6,789 bases of DNA from Coprococcus sp. (lineage in GTDB: Bacteria > Bacillota > Clostridia > Lachnospirales > Lachnospiraceae). The translations under genes and the position numbers were made by a program. The stretch is taken from positions 1 to 6,789 of the forward strand of contig JAEDGN010000090.1 of assembly GCA_016297495.1 (NCBI GenBank), given 5' to 3'. The notes below the pieces were generated by a model. It saw only the letters and a list, made by a program, of their open reading frames with translations. It searched no databases and was not told the DNA's origin. Below are positions 1 to 5,465 of this stretch, piece after piece (within the stretch, counting starts at the first letter, position 1; each line of letters starts with the position of its first letter).

Positions 1-57
1 GATTTTATCATGAAATCCTTGAGAATAAGCTGTCAACTTTTTTTATACCACATCATG

Positions 58-97
58 AAAGCCTTTGTCTGATTCTTTGCCAACAGACAAAGGCTTT
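58..97 (-). terminator. Rho-independent terminator, probably bidirectional, after the Uma2 gene
   Basis: A perfect 14-bp stem (58-71 with 84-97) encloses a 12-nt loop and begins 15 nt beyond the Uma2 stop codon. The stem is A-rich at one foot and T-rich at the other, so it could work in both directions. The U-tract is short on either strand: TTT then C on the minus strand, four T then AC on the plus strand. It probably ends the minus-strand Uma2 transcript, and may also end a plus-strand gene entering from the left. Bases 1-57 show nothing else I can call. Confidence 0.75.
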
Positions 98-112
98 TAC
101 TCATGTAACAGC

Positions 113-658
113 TCAGTTAAGCAATTCTGAGATATTGATATACAGGTCTTTATAGATGCCGCCCTGAACGGTCTGGTCAAATGGCACGATCATAGGCGCT
201 GCATCTTCTTCATAGTAATAGACCGTTGTCCGTTCTCTGTCCGGATCCACGATCCAGTATTCGCGCACACCTGCATCGGCATAGAGTGCGTTTTTGGTGC
301 TGTAGTCCATCTTCCGGCTGGACGGTGATACCACCTCGATAATAAAATCCGGTGCACCTTCGCATCCCCGGTCAGAAAGCTTGTCTTTGTCGCAGATGAC
401 GCTGACATCGGGTTCCACATAATTTTTGTTGTTTTTTTTGATGATGACAGCAAATGGTGCGGGGTAGACTTCGCAGGATCCTTCTTTTGCATCAATATAG
501 TCTGCGATGGTTCTTGCCAGCGAAAAAGCGATTTTCTGATGGATACGGGTCGGTGTGGCCATATCATAAATCTGCCCTTCAATCAGTTCCGCCCGCTCTC
601 CTTCGGGGAGGGCATAGATGTCATCAATCGTATAATTCCCTTCAGTAAAAAATAACAT
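113..658 (-). CDS. Uma2 family endonuclease-fold protein (DUF820, PD-(D/E)XK superfamily)
   Basis: With the start at 658 the protein has 181 residues, usual for Uma2 proteins. It follows the family pattern in order: YTIDDIYALPEGERAELIEG near the N-terminus (Glu about 24), an HQK motif (His 40), EPDVSV (Asp 84), DFIIEVVSP (Glu 108), a Lys at about 122 in the STKNALYADAG segment, then REYWIVDP. The D, E and K positions expected of a PD-(D/E)XK active site are all present, so the fold looks intact. The biological role of Uma2 proteins is poorly known; nuclease activity is inferred from the fold. Start choice: ATG at 658 has GGAAG 7 nt upstream and lies well inside the transcript from the promoter at 708-736. 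ATG at 685 (190 residues) has a stronger GGAGG, but 13 nt away and at the predicted transcription start. The ATG at 734-736 lies inside the promoter and is unlikely. It follows the Rpn-like gene by 50 nt. Confidence 0.85.
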   Translation of the reverse strand: MLFFTEGNYTIDDIYALPEGERAELIEGQIYDMATPTRIHQKIAFSLARTIADYIDAKEGSCEVYPAPFAVIIKKNNKNYVEPDVSVICDKDKLSDRGCEGAPDFIIEVVSPSSRKMDYSTKNALYADAGVREYWIVDPDRERTTVYYYEEDAAPMIVPFDQTVQGGIYKDLYINISELLN

Positions 659-707
659 AGCAGCACTTCCTTTGTTTGTATACATAGTATTGGTCGGTCC
701 TCCTTCT

Positions 708-736
708 ATTATAATTGAATACTGGTATTGACGCAA
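708..736 (-). promoter_or_regulatory. Putative sigma-A promoter of the Uma2 gene
   Basis: On the minus strand, a perfect -10 box TATAAT (708-713) lies 17 nt from a weak -35 box TTGCGT (731-736). The -10 box overlaps the stop codon of the upstream Rpn-like gene (709-711). The predicted transcription start is near 701, which argues for the translation start at 658. The -35 matches consensus at only three positions, so transcription read through from the upstream gene may also matter; I see no terminator between the two genes. Confidence 0.5.
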
Positions 737-1569
737 TTGTTATCAGCCGACATTTGCTGCCTCAGTTTCTTTTCAGGGACTGTGCTCATTTCCAGTGTGA
801 TTTCGGCAGTGATTTTTTGAGTAATTCCTTTTACGATTTTATATGTGAAAATGTCTATGAGAATATACTCGTCGGTGAAATCCGAATAAAAGAAATCATA
901 GAGTTCCAGAAGCTGATTTTGCAGGACCAGTATTTCATTGACTGACAGAAGTCCTGCAGATAACTGTTTGTAAAAAATATCCGGGATATCATTCAAAAGC
1001 ATATGTTTTAATTCATTCAGTGCTTTTGGAGAATGATTTTCTATGATTTGATCGTGCAGCTTCAGGATATAAAAGGGCAGAAAAATGATCATACCGGCAT
1101 CGGCAATTTCTGACAGAGTCATGGCACTGAAATTATAGATCGGGATATGGCAGCAAATATTGTTCTGACTGCCAATATGGACGTTCAAATCATATGTATC
1201 CGGAAGATGGGATTCATCTGCCAAATAAATAATGACCGGTTCAGGAAAAGTGATATGCGGATCACATGGGGATGTATTCAAAAGAATGTGCTGATAATCG
1301 CAGTTGAATATCGGGAAAAGTCCCATGCCTGTCTGCCGGAGCTGGAGAAACAGATGATAGCATTGTGTGCCGTTTATTGTAATCATGATACGGGTCCATA
1401 ATTGATTAAACGGTGTGACAATACCTTCGGCAAACTCACAGTCAACCTGACTGTCCGGCGGATGGTGGGTGCTGAAACAGCTGTTGACCAATGCAATGAC
1501 AAGTCTGTCTGAAAAAGAAAAACAACGTTTAAAAACATGATGGTAAATTATGTCTGTATTTGGTGTCAT
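709..1569 (-). CDS. Rpn/YhgA-like PD-(D/E)XK family protein, catalytically degenerate
   Basis: A 286-residue protein starting at ATG 1569. The open frame continues upstream to 1779, but that extension contains the gene's own promoter (1615-1643), and ATG 1569 has an AAAGGAGG site, so the shorter form is preferred. It resembles a common clostridial family of Rpn-like proteins as I recall it: an N-terminal DIIYHHVFKRCFSFSDRLV segment, LVNSCFSTHHPPDS (about 28-40), a central YHLFLQL strand (71-77), then a VIIYLADESHLPDTYDLNV strand-rich part (about 112-130), IPIYNFSAMTLSEI and a hydrophobic FLPFYILKL segment (163-171) followed by helices. In that family the central strand normally reads YHxExQ after an Asp on the preceding strand. 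Here Phe 74 stands for the Glu and Arg 60 near where the Asp is expected, so nuclease activity is doubtful. There are no internal stops or frameshifts. The family assignment is recalled and moderately sure. Confidence 0.6.
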   Translation of the reverse strand: MTPNTDIIYHHVFKRCFSFSDRLVIALVNSCFSTHHPPDSQVDCEFAEGIVTPFNQLWTRIMITINGTQCYHLFLQLRQTGMGLFPIFNCDYQHILLNTSPCDPHITFPEPVIIYLADESHLPDTYDLNVHIGSQNNICCHIPIYNFSAMTLSEIADAGMIIFLPFYILKLHDQIIENHSPKALNELKHMLLNDIPDIFYKQLSAGLLSVNEILVLQNQLLELYDFFYSDFTDEYILIDIFTYKIVKGITQKITAEITLEMSTVPEKKLRQQMSADNNCVNTSIQL

Positions 1570-1580
1570 ATGTGGATAAA

Positions 1581-1588
1581 CCTCCTTT
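1581..1588 (-). promoter_or_regulatory. Ribosome binding site fixing the start of the Rpn-like gene
   Basis: The minus strand reads AAAGGAGG, 11 nt before ATG 1569, a near-perfect match to the 16S rRNA tail. The ATG at 1779 has no comparable site. This decides for the 286-residue product. Confidence 0.75.
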
Positions 1589-1614
1589 AAAGCAGTATTA
1601 ACATTGATAATGTA

Positions 1615-1643
1615 ATTATAGGAGAGATTCTGGCAGGTATCAA
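1615..1643 (-). promoter_or_regulatory. Sigma-A promoter of the Rpn-like gene
   Basis: On the minus strand, -35 TTGATA (1638-1643) and a perfect -10 TATAAT (1615-1620) are separated by 17 nt. The predicted start of transcription is near 1608, giving a leader of about 40 nt with the AAAGGAGG site in it. It is divergent from the GntR promoter. Confidence 0.7.
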
Positions 1644-1689
1644 TTATCATCGGTCGACAGGATTGGACAAAGCTGTCGGATAAGATCGA

Positions 1690-1751
1690 ATAATCTGAAT
1701 ACCATGTCAGATGAACATGGGCTGAACTGATATATATCGGATTCAGATTAT
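1690..1751. repeat. Nested inverted repeat between divergent promoters
   Basis: A perfect 11-bp inverted repeat (arms 1690-1700 and 1741-1751) encloses 40 nt. Inside lies a second perfect 6-bp inverted repeat, CCATGT (1702-1707) and ACATGG (1715-1720), and the short palindrome GATATATATC (1729-1738). It lies upstream of both the Rpn-like promoter and the GntR promoter, so it is not in either predicted transcript. It could be a protein-binding site, a DNA structure, or the remains of a small palindromic element. There is no T-tract placed to make it a terminator. Confidence 0.55.
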
Positions 1752-1772
1752 AAAAAAATATATGGATAGGAC

Positions 1773-1801
1773 TTGACAATTCTGTACTAACTGTATATAC
1801 T
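1773..1801 (+). promoter_or_regulatory. Sigma-A promoter of the GntR-ABC operon
   Basis: A perfect -35 box TTGACA (1773-1778) and a -10 box TATACT (1796-1801) are separated by 17 nt. The predicted transcription start is near 1808, 25 nt before the GntR start codon. This is the strongest promoter match in the left half of the window and is overlapped by a palindromic operator. Confidence 0.8.
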
Positions 1802-1813
1802 GTTTATATACAG
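1791..1813. promoter_or_regulatory. Probable GntR autoregulatory operator
   Basis: A perfect inverted repeat, CTGTATATA (1791-1799), 5-nt spacer, TATATACAG (1805-1813). It covers the -10 box and the predicted transcription start, so a bound dimer would block RNA polymerase. A YtrA-type GntR regulator is the first gene downstream, and such regulators usually repress their own operon; it is the likely ligand of this site (inference). Confidence 0.7.
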
Positions 1814-1832
1814 AGATAAAGGAAGTGACAGA

Positions 1833-2204
1833 TTGAATATATTTATTGATAATAAAAGCGGTGCCCCTATTTATGATCAAATTTATTCTCAGATCAAGGC
1901 CCAGATTATCAATGGAGCGCTGAATGAGGACGATCCGCTGCCTTCCATCAGGAGTCTGGCCAAGGATCTGCGAATCAGTGTCATTACCACGAAGAGAGCC
2001 TATGATGAACTGGAGAAGGAAGGATTTATTTATACCATTGCCGGTAAGGGATGCTTTGTGGCGCCGAAGAATGTGGAGCTTCTGAGGGAAGAGAACCTGA
2101 AGAAGATAGAAGCTTATATGCAGGAGATTACGAGGCTTGCAGCTTCCTGCGGTCTTAGCAGGGAAGATATTATTGAGATGTTTACTATCATGGGGGAGGA
2201 TTAG
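1833..2204 (+). CDS. GntR family transcriptional regulator, YtrA subfamily
   Basis: A 123-residue repressor-type protein. The N-terminal winged helix (about 10-76) has the GntR signature: PIYDQIYSQIKAQIINGAL, then DPLPSIRSLAKDL, a recognition helix in SVITTKRAYDELEKEGFI, and a beta wing ending in GKGCFV. Only about 45 residues follow, predicted helical, which is the short dimerisation tail of the YtrA subfamily rather than a full ligand-binding domain. The start is TTG at 1833, with GGAAG (1821-1825) 7 nt upstream; I see no better ATG. It leads the operon, with 3 nt between its stop and the ATPase start. It probably represses the operon through the palindrome at 1791-1813. In known YtrA systems the signal is cell-envelope stress or an antimicrobial; here the signal is unknown. 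Confidence 0.92.
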   Translation: MNIFIDNKSGAPIYDQIYSQIKAQIINGALNEDDPLPSIRSLAKDLRISVITTKRAYDELEKEGFIYTIAGKGCFVAPKNVELLREENLKKIEAYMQEITRLAASCGLSREDIIEMFTIMGED

Positions 2205-2207
2205 TCT

Positions 2208-3050
2208 ATGAACGCACTGGAAATCAGAGATTTATGCAAGAGTTATGGTGATTTTAGTCTGGAGCATCTGAATCTTACATTGCCGGGTGGCTATATTATG
2301 GGGTTGATCGGAGAGAATGGTGCAGGCAAGAGTACGACGATAAAGCTGATATTGAATATGATTCGCCGGGACGGGGGAACCATCACTATTCTTGGCAAGG
2401 ATAACCGGGAGAATATGCAGCTGACGAAGGAAGATATTGGCGTTGTGTTTGATGAAGTGGGATTTCCGGAATGCCTGACGGCTGTACAAATCGAGCGTAT
2501 GATGCAGTATACCTATAAGCAATGGGACAGCCAGCTTTTTGGCGCGCTCCTGAAACGCTTGTCAGTTCCGGAGAAGAAGGCTTTTAAGGAGTTTTCAAGA
2601 GGCATGAAGATGAAGCTTGGCATTGCAGTTGCCATGGCCCATCATCCGAAGCTTCTGCTGCTGGATGAGGCTACCAGCGGTCTGGATCCGGTAGTCAGGG
2701 ATGATGTGCTTGATATATTCAATGATTTCACAAGGGATGAAGCGCATGCTGTGCTGATATCTTCTCATATTGTCAGTGATCTGGAGAAGATCTGTGATTA
2801 TATTGCTTTTCTGCATCAGGGTCATTTGTTGTTGTGTGAGGAGAAGGATCGATTACTGGAAGAGTATGGCATGATACACTGCACAGTTGAACAGCTGCGT
2901 GAACTGGATCAGGAAGCGGTTATCGGGAAGAAGATATCTGCTTATGGGGCAGAGGCTCTTGTCAGAAGAGATGCGGTGCCGGAAGGCATAGCAATCAGCC
3001 CGGTGAGTATTGAAGATTTATTTGTGTTTATGGTGAAGGGAGAGAGATAA
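2208..3050 (+). CDS. ABC transporter ATP-binding protein (CcmA/YtrB type)
   Basis: A 280-residue ATPase that would power the membrane partner encoded next. Visible motifs: Walker A GENGAGKST (35-43), an ABC signature region reading FSRGMK (129-134) instead of LSGGQ, Walker B LLLLDE (149-154), D-loop SGLD (157-160) and switch His 187 in SSH. The Q-loop region reads VVFDEVGF (79-86) with no Gln, a pattern I associate with this ATPase subgroup. About 70 residues after the core form a C-terminal extension typical of ABC-2 type ATPases. GGGGGAGGA (2192-2200) lies 7 nt before the ATG, inside the end of the gntR gene, so the two are translationally close. Its stop codon abuts the start of the next gene. 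The substrate cannot be inferred; bacteriocin or antibiotic export or resistance is the common theme of GntR(YtrA)-ABC cassettes. Confidence 0.93.
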   Translation: MNALEIRDLCKSYGDFSLEHLNLTLPGGYIMGLIGENGAGKSTTIKLILNMIRRDGGTITILGKDNRENMQLTKEDIGVVFDEVGFPECLTAVQIERMMQYTYKQWDSQLFGALLKRLSVPEKKAFKEFSRGMKMKLGIAVAMAHHPKLLLLDEATSGLDPVVRDDVLDIFNDFTRDEAHAVLISSHIVSDLEKICDYIAFLHQGHLLLCEEKDRLLEEYGMIHCTVEQLRELDQEAVIGKKISAYGAEALVRRDAVPEGIAISPVSIEDLFVFMVKGER

Positions 3051-3674
3051 ATGAGAGGATTATTATTAAAAGATTATTATATGGCTATCCGTTACTGCCG
3101 TTCATTTTTGTTTGTGTCACTTTTATTTATTGTTATATCCATGGTCGCCGAAAGCAATGTTTTTATGATCATCTATCCGGTTGTATTCTGCGGGATGATG
3201 GCGGTGACTCTGATCGGTTATGAGGAGAGAAGCCGATGGACGCTTTACTGTGAAGCATTTCCGTATTCAAGAGCACAGATAGTTTCTTCAAAGTATATTT
3301 TTACGGCTATCGTCATTCTGGGAGTAATTGTGCTCACAGCCATTGCCCAGGGAATTCGTTTGACGGTAAACGGAACGATGGAAGTCATGTCCTTTATCAA
3401 TCTGATCGCTATTTTGTTCCTGCTTGGATGTGTGGCACCTGCTATGCTTATGCCGTTTATTTTTAAGTATGGTGTAGAAAAGGGGAGAATGGGATATTAT
3501 ATTGTGATAGGTGTAGCCTGTGCGGCCGGGGCTGTCCTGACAATGCAAAAACCGGATATGCTTTTTTCGGTCAGTGCGGTGTGGATGCCGCTTGTCTGTT
3601 TAGTGGTCGGCACGGTTATATTTGGCATCTCGTGGCGTATGTCCATCCGATTCTATGAGAACAGGGAATTATAG
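3051..3674 (+). CDS. ABC-2 type membrane protein (ABC2_membrane_5-like permease)
   Basis: A 207-residue very hydrophobic protein with six likely membrane segments: about 16-32, 37-56, 82-101, 114-139, 147-164 and 176-194. Between segments 2 and 3 is a charged cytoplasmic part, EERSRWTLYCEAFPYSRAQI, followed by VSSKYI; the (F/L)P-S-R-x-x-(I/V)-x-S-K pattern is typical of small permeases paired with YtrA-regulated ATPases. The start directly follows the ATPase stop codon with no gap, and an AAGGGAG site (3036-3042) lies within the end of that gene. The two genes are therefore expected to be co-translated and to form a transporter, probably a homodimer of each subunit. Transport substrate unknown. 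Confidence 0.88.
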   Translation: MRGLLLKDYYMAIRYCRSFLFVSLLFIVISMVAESNVFMIIYPVVFCGMMAVTLIGYEERSRWTLYCEAFPYSRAQIVSSKYIFTAIVILGVIVLTAIAQGIRLTVNGTMEVMSFINLIAILFLLGCVAPAMLMPFIFKYGVEKGRMGYYIVIGVACAAGAVLTMQKPDMLFSVSAVWMPLVCLVVGTVIFGISWRMSIRFYENREL

Positions 3675-3680
3675 ATGAGG

Positions 3681-3706
3681 CAGGGAAGGGCTTGTCCCTT
3701 CCCCTG
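3681..3706. terminator. Hairpin between convergent genes, probable terminator with weak U-tract
   Basis: A GC-rich stem, CAGGGAAGGG (3681-3690), loop CTTGT, CCCTTCCCCTG (3696-3706), with one bulged C. It lies between the permease stop (3674) and the dehydrogenase stop (3723), which face each other. The stem is strong, but only a mixed TGTTTCTCTT follows on the plus strand and no T-run on the minus strand, so termination may be leaky. Confidence 0.5.
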
Positions 3707-3722
3707 TCCCGCGCTGTTTCTC

Positions 3723-4589
3723 TTAATCCAGATAATGTTTCAGCAGTGCCTGTGTTCCCAGATCACCCATACCTTTTTCTGCAAGATCTTCATAAATCTT
3801 CAGCACGGTCTCTGACATGGTCAGATCAACACCTGCTTCACGGCCCTCTTCTGTGGCAATTTTCATATCTTTGATATAATGTTTGATAAAGAAGCCCGGA
3901 TCAAAATCACCTTTGAGCATACGTGGGGCTGTATTGTTCATCTGCCAGCTGCCGGCAGCCCCTTTGCTGATGCTGTCCAGCATGGTCTGTACATCCAGTC
4001 CGGTTTTCTTTGCATAAGCGATAGCTTCACAGACACCGGAGATACAGCCTGTCAGGGCGATCTGGTTGGCCATTTTCGTGTGCTGGCCGCATCCGGCAGG
4101 ACCCTCATAGATAATATTGGTTCCCATGGCTTCAAAAACAGGCAGTGCATTGTCAAAGCTTGCTTTGTCGCCGCCGACCATGATACTTAAGGTACCGGCT
4201 TTGGCACCGGAGTCACCGCCGGACACAGGTGCATCCAGAGCTTCCAGTCCATTTTCTTTTGCAGCTTCATAGATGCGTGCCGCCAGCTTTGGACTGGAGG
4301 TGGTCATGTCAATAAGAACGGCGTCTTTTTTAGCATTGGCAATGATACCATTTTCTCCAAAATACACTTCTTCCACATCCTTTGGAAAACCAACAATGGT
4401 GATGACAGCGTCCTGATCTTTTGCGCAGGCAGCTGCAGTATCGCACCAGATGGCTCCTTCTGCGATGATGTCTTCAGCTTTCGCCTTTGTGCGGGAGTAA
4501 ACGGATACGTTGAAACCTTTCTTCATCAGATTGCGGATCATGGATTTGCCCATAACACCGGCACCGATAAAACCTATATTCTGAATCAT
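3723..4589 (-). CDS. NAD(P)-dependent beta-hydroxyacid dehydrogenase (3-hydroxyisobutyrate dehydrogenase / GarR family)
   Basis: A 288-residue cytosolic oxidoreductase, usual length for the family. The N-terminal Rossmann fold carries GFIGAGVMG (6-14) and Arg 33 after the second strand (VYSRTK), which suggests NADP(H). The substrate motif DAPVSGGDSGA (119-129) contains the conserved Ser 123 and Gly pair. The catalytic lysine is Lys 172 in GQHTKMANQ, with Asn 175 nearby, and a KDM segment (240-242) closes the active site. Family members oxidise 3-hydroxyisobutyrate or reduce tartronate semialdehyde, succinic semialdehyde or similar; the substrate here cannot be fixed from sequence. Start: ATG 4589 has AAAGGGG 8 nt upstream and begins exactly at the Rossmann strand. 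The open frame runs on to 4664, but that stretch contains the -10 box, so it is not translated. It is a single-gene unit, divergent from ilvN. Confidence 0.9.
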   Translation of the reverse strand: MIQNIGFIGAGVMGKSMIRNLMKKGFNVSVYSRTKAKAEDIIAEGAIWCDTAAACAKDQDAVITIVGFPKDVEEVYFGENGIIANAKKDAVLIDMTTSSPKLAARIYEAAKENGLEALDAPVSGGDSGAKAGTLSIMVGGDKASFDNALPVFEAMGTNIIYEGPAGCGQHTKMANQIALTGCISGVCEAIAYAKKTGLDVQTMLDSISKGAAGSWQMNNTAPRMLKGDFDPGFFIKHYIKDMKIATEEGREAGVDLTMSETVLKIYEDLAEKGMGDLGTQALLKHYLD

Positions 4590-4619
4590 GTCAAAAACCC
4601 CTTTCGTGAAATATATAAA

Positions 4620-4648
4620 ATTATACGATATAGCAGGAAAATTGTAAA
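4620..4648 (-). promoter_or_regulatory. Sigma-A promoter of the beta-hydroxyacid dehydrogenase gene
   Basis: On the minus strand, -35 TTTACA (4643-4648) and a perfect -10 TATAAT (4620-4625) are separated by 17 nt. The predicted transcription start is near 4613, giving a leader of about 24 nt with the AAAGGGG ribosome site. Confidence 0.75.
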
Positions 4649-4650
4649 GG

Positions 4651-4688
4651 AAAGAAGGTGTCATCTATTCGAGGATGATACCTTTTTT
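4651..4688 (+). terminator. Terminator-like hairpin upstream of the ilv promoter
   Basis: A 15-bp stem with two G-U pairs (4651-4665 with 4674-4688), an 8-nt loop, and a six-T run (4683-4688) on the plus strand. It looks like a Rho-independent terminator for plus-strand transcription, yet no plus-strand gene ends just before it. It lies immediately behind the -35 box of the divergent dehydrogenase promoter and 65 nt before the ilv -35 box. It may stop transcripts leaking through the weak hairpin at 3681-3706 (inference). Confidence 0.55.
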
Positions 4689-4752
4689 GTGTGAAAACAT
4701 ACTATTCTGGACTTTACTCAGATAAAATATTAATGCGTATCAGTGAAATCTA

Positions 4753-4781
4753 TTGACAAATAAAGGACATATTGTTAGAAT
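4753..4781 (+). promoter_or_regulatory. Sigma-A promoter of the ilvN-ilvC operon
   Basis: A perfect -35 box TTGACA (4753-4758) and a -10 box TAGAAT (4776-4781), 17 nt apart. The predicted transcription start is near 4788, giving a leader of about 80 nt before ilvN. I see no T-box signature and no terminator in this leader, so tRNA-sensing attenuation of the usual T-box kind is not supported. Confidence 0.75.
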
Positions 4782-4792
4782 AATCGGTGACA

Positions 4793-4833
4793 GTCATGCC
4801 GGTTCTTCCATTATTCTATGATATCGGCATGAC
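4793..4833 (+). promoter_or_regulatory. Stem-loop in the 5' leader of ilvN
   Basis: A perfect 9-bp inverted repeat (GTCATGCCG 4793-4801, CGGCATGAC 4825-4833) extends to 11 pairs with one G-U and encloses a 19-nt loop. It begins about 5 nt after the predicted transcription start and ends 18 nt before the ribosome binding site, which stays unpaired. It could stabilise the 5' end of the mRNA, bind a regulator as RNA, or be a pair of DNA half-sites about three helical turns apart. Confidence 0.55.
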
Positions 4834-4868
4834 ATTTGAGTCGGGGAATGGAAAGGATGTAATTGAGC

Positions 4869-5387
4869 ATGAAAGAACGCAAGAAGATATTGACCATGCT
4901 GGTAGAGAATAATTATGGTGTTACCAGTCGTGTATCAGGTGTGTTCAGCAGACGTGGCTTTAATTTGGACAGTTTTACCGGATGTGACACGCTGAATCCG
5001 AGATATTCCCGGATTACGGTAGTTGTCCGTGGTGATGAACAGTCACTGGAACAGATTGAGAAGCAGGTCAGCAAGCTTGAAGATGTTTTATACATAAAAG
5101 ATCTCACAGCGGTGGACGCTGTCTGCCGTGAACTGATGCTGGTAAAGATCCGGGTACTTCCTGACAGCCGTCAGGCGATTATGGCTGTGGCGAATATTTT
5201 CCATGGCAAGGTTGTGGATGTTACAAGAGACTCCATGATTATTGAGCTGACAGGCAAGCAGGAGAAGCTGGATGCATTTATCAATCTGCTGGATGGCTAC
5301 GAGATTCTTGAAGTGGCAAGCACCGGTCTGACGGGTCTGGAGCGCGGCTCCGAGAGCGTTGTAACTCTGAAAGAGGAGAGCTTTTAG
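4869..5387 (+). CDS. ilvN: Acetolactate synthase small (regulatory) subunit
   Basis: A 172-residue regulatory subunit of acetohydroxyacid synthase, the first common step of branched-chain amino acid synthesis. It activates the catalytic subunit IlvB and carries valine feedback inhibition. The N-terminal ACT domain (about 7-79) starts MLVENNYGVTSRVSGVFSRR, with Asn 14 and Gly 17 matching the Asn and Gly of the E. coli IlvH valine site, so feedback control is probably kept. The C-terminal domain (about 90-165) includes VKIRVLPDSRQAI and the VVDVTRDSMIIELTG segment. Start: ATG 4869 has AAGGA 11 nt upstream. An in-frame TTG at 4863 would add two residues but stands only 5 nt from that site; both are possible. 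It is first in an operon with ilvC, 78 nt apart. No ilvB is next to it, so the catalytic partner must lie elsewhere. Confidence 0.93.
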   Translation: MKERKKILTMLVENNYGVTSRVSGVFSRRGFNLDSFTGCDTLNPRYSRITVVVRGDEQSLEQIEKQVSKLEDVLYIKDLTAVDAVCRELMLVKIRVLPDSRQAIMAVANIFHGKVVDVTRDSMIIELTGKQEKLDAFINLLDGYEILEVASTGLTGLERGSESVVTLKEESF

Positions 5388-5465
5388 AGTGGAACTGATA
5401 ACGGAATAATAGGTATTTATATCCATTATTAATATATTTTTATACTATCAGGAGGTTTCATAACA

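Noticed and set aside
7..65. Imperfect 14-nt direct repeat (ATCATGAAANCCTT at 7-20 and 52-65).
   Set aside because: Only two copies with one mismatch and no associated gene or site; the second copy overlaps the terminator stem.
715..1401. Plus-strand open frames at 715-945 and 1147-1401.
   Set aside because: They lie antisense to the Rpn-like gene, have no convincing ribosome sites and match no family I recognise.
1655..1678. 6-bp inverted repeat CGACAG/CTGTCG upstream of the Rpn-like promoter.
   Set aside because: Short arms with a 12-nt loop are expected by chance at this length.
2442..2468. ABC ATPase lacks the Q-loop glutamine and has SRGMK instead of SGGQ.
   Set aside because: I recall this as a normal variation in the ATPases paired with YtrA-type regulators; Walker A, Walker B, D-loop and switch His are intact, so it is not a sign of a dead enzyme.
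4796..4912. Possible 38-codon leader peptide ORF (starts MPVLPLFYDIG) overlapping the start of ilvN.
   Set aside because: It has only a weak GGTGA, which lies at or before the predicted transcription start; it lacks runs of Ile, Leu or Val codons, and no terminator follows to make an attenuator.
3723..5387. Functional link between a 3-hydroxyisobutyrate dehydrogenase-like enzyme (valine breakdown) and valine synthesis genes.
   Set aside because: The genes are divergent with separate promoters, and the dehydrogenase substrate is not determined by sequence; neighbourhood alone is not enough.
5405..5430. Bulged inverted repeat between ilvN and ilvC.
   Set aside because: Eight pairs, almost all A-T, with a bulge; too weak to call in an AT-rich spacer, and there is no T-tract.
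5441..5446. TATACT resembling a -10 box upstream of ilvC.
   Set aside because: There is no -35 box at a suitable distance, and transcription would start inside the ribosome binding site.
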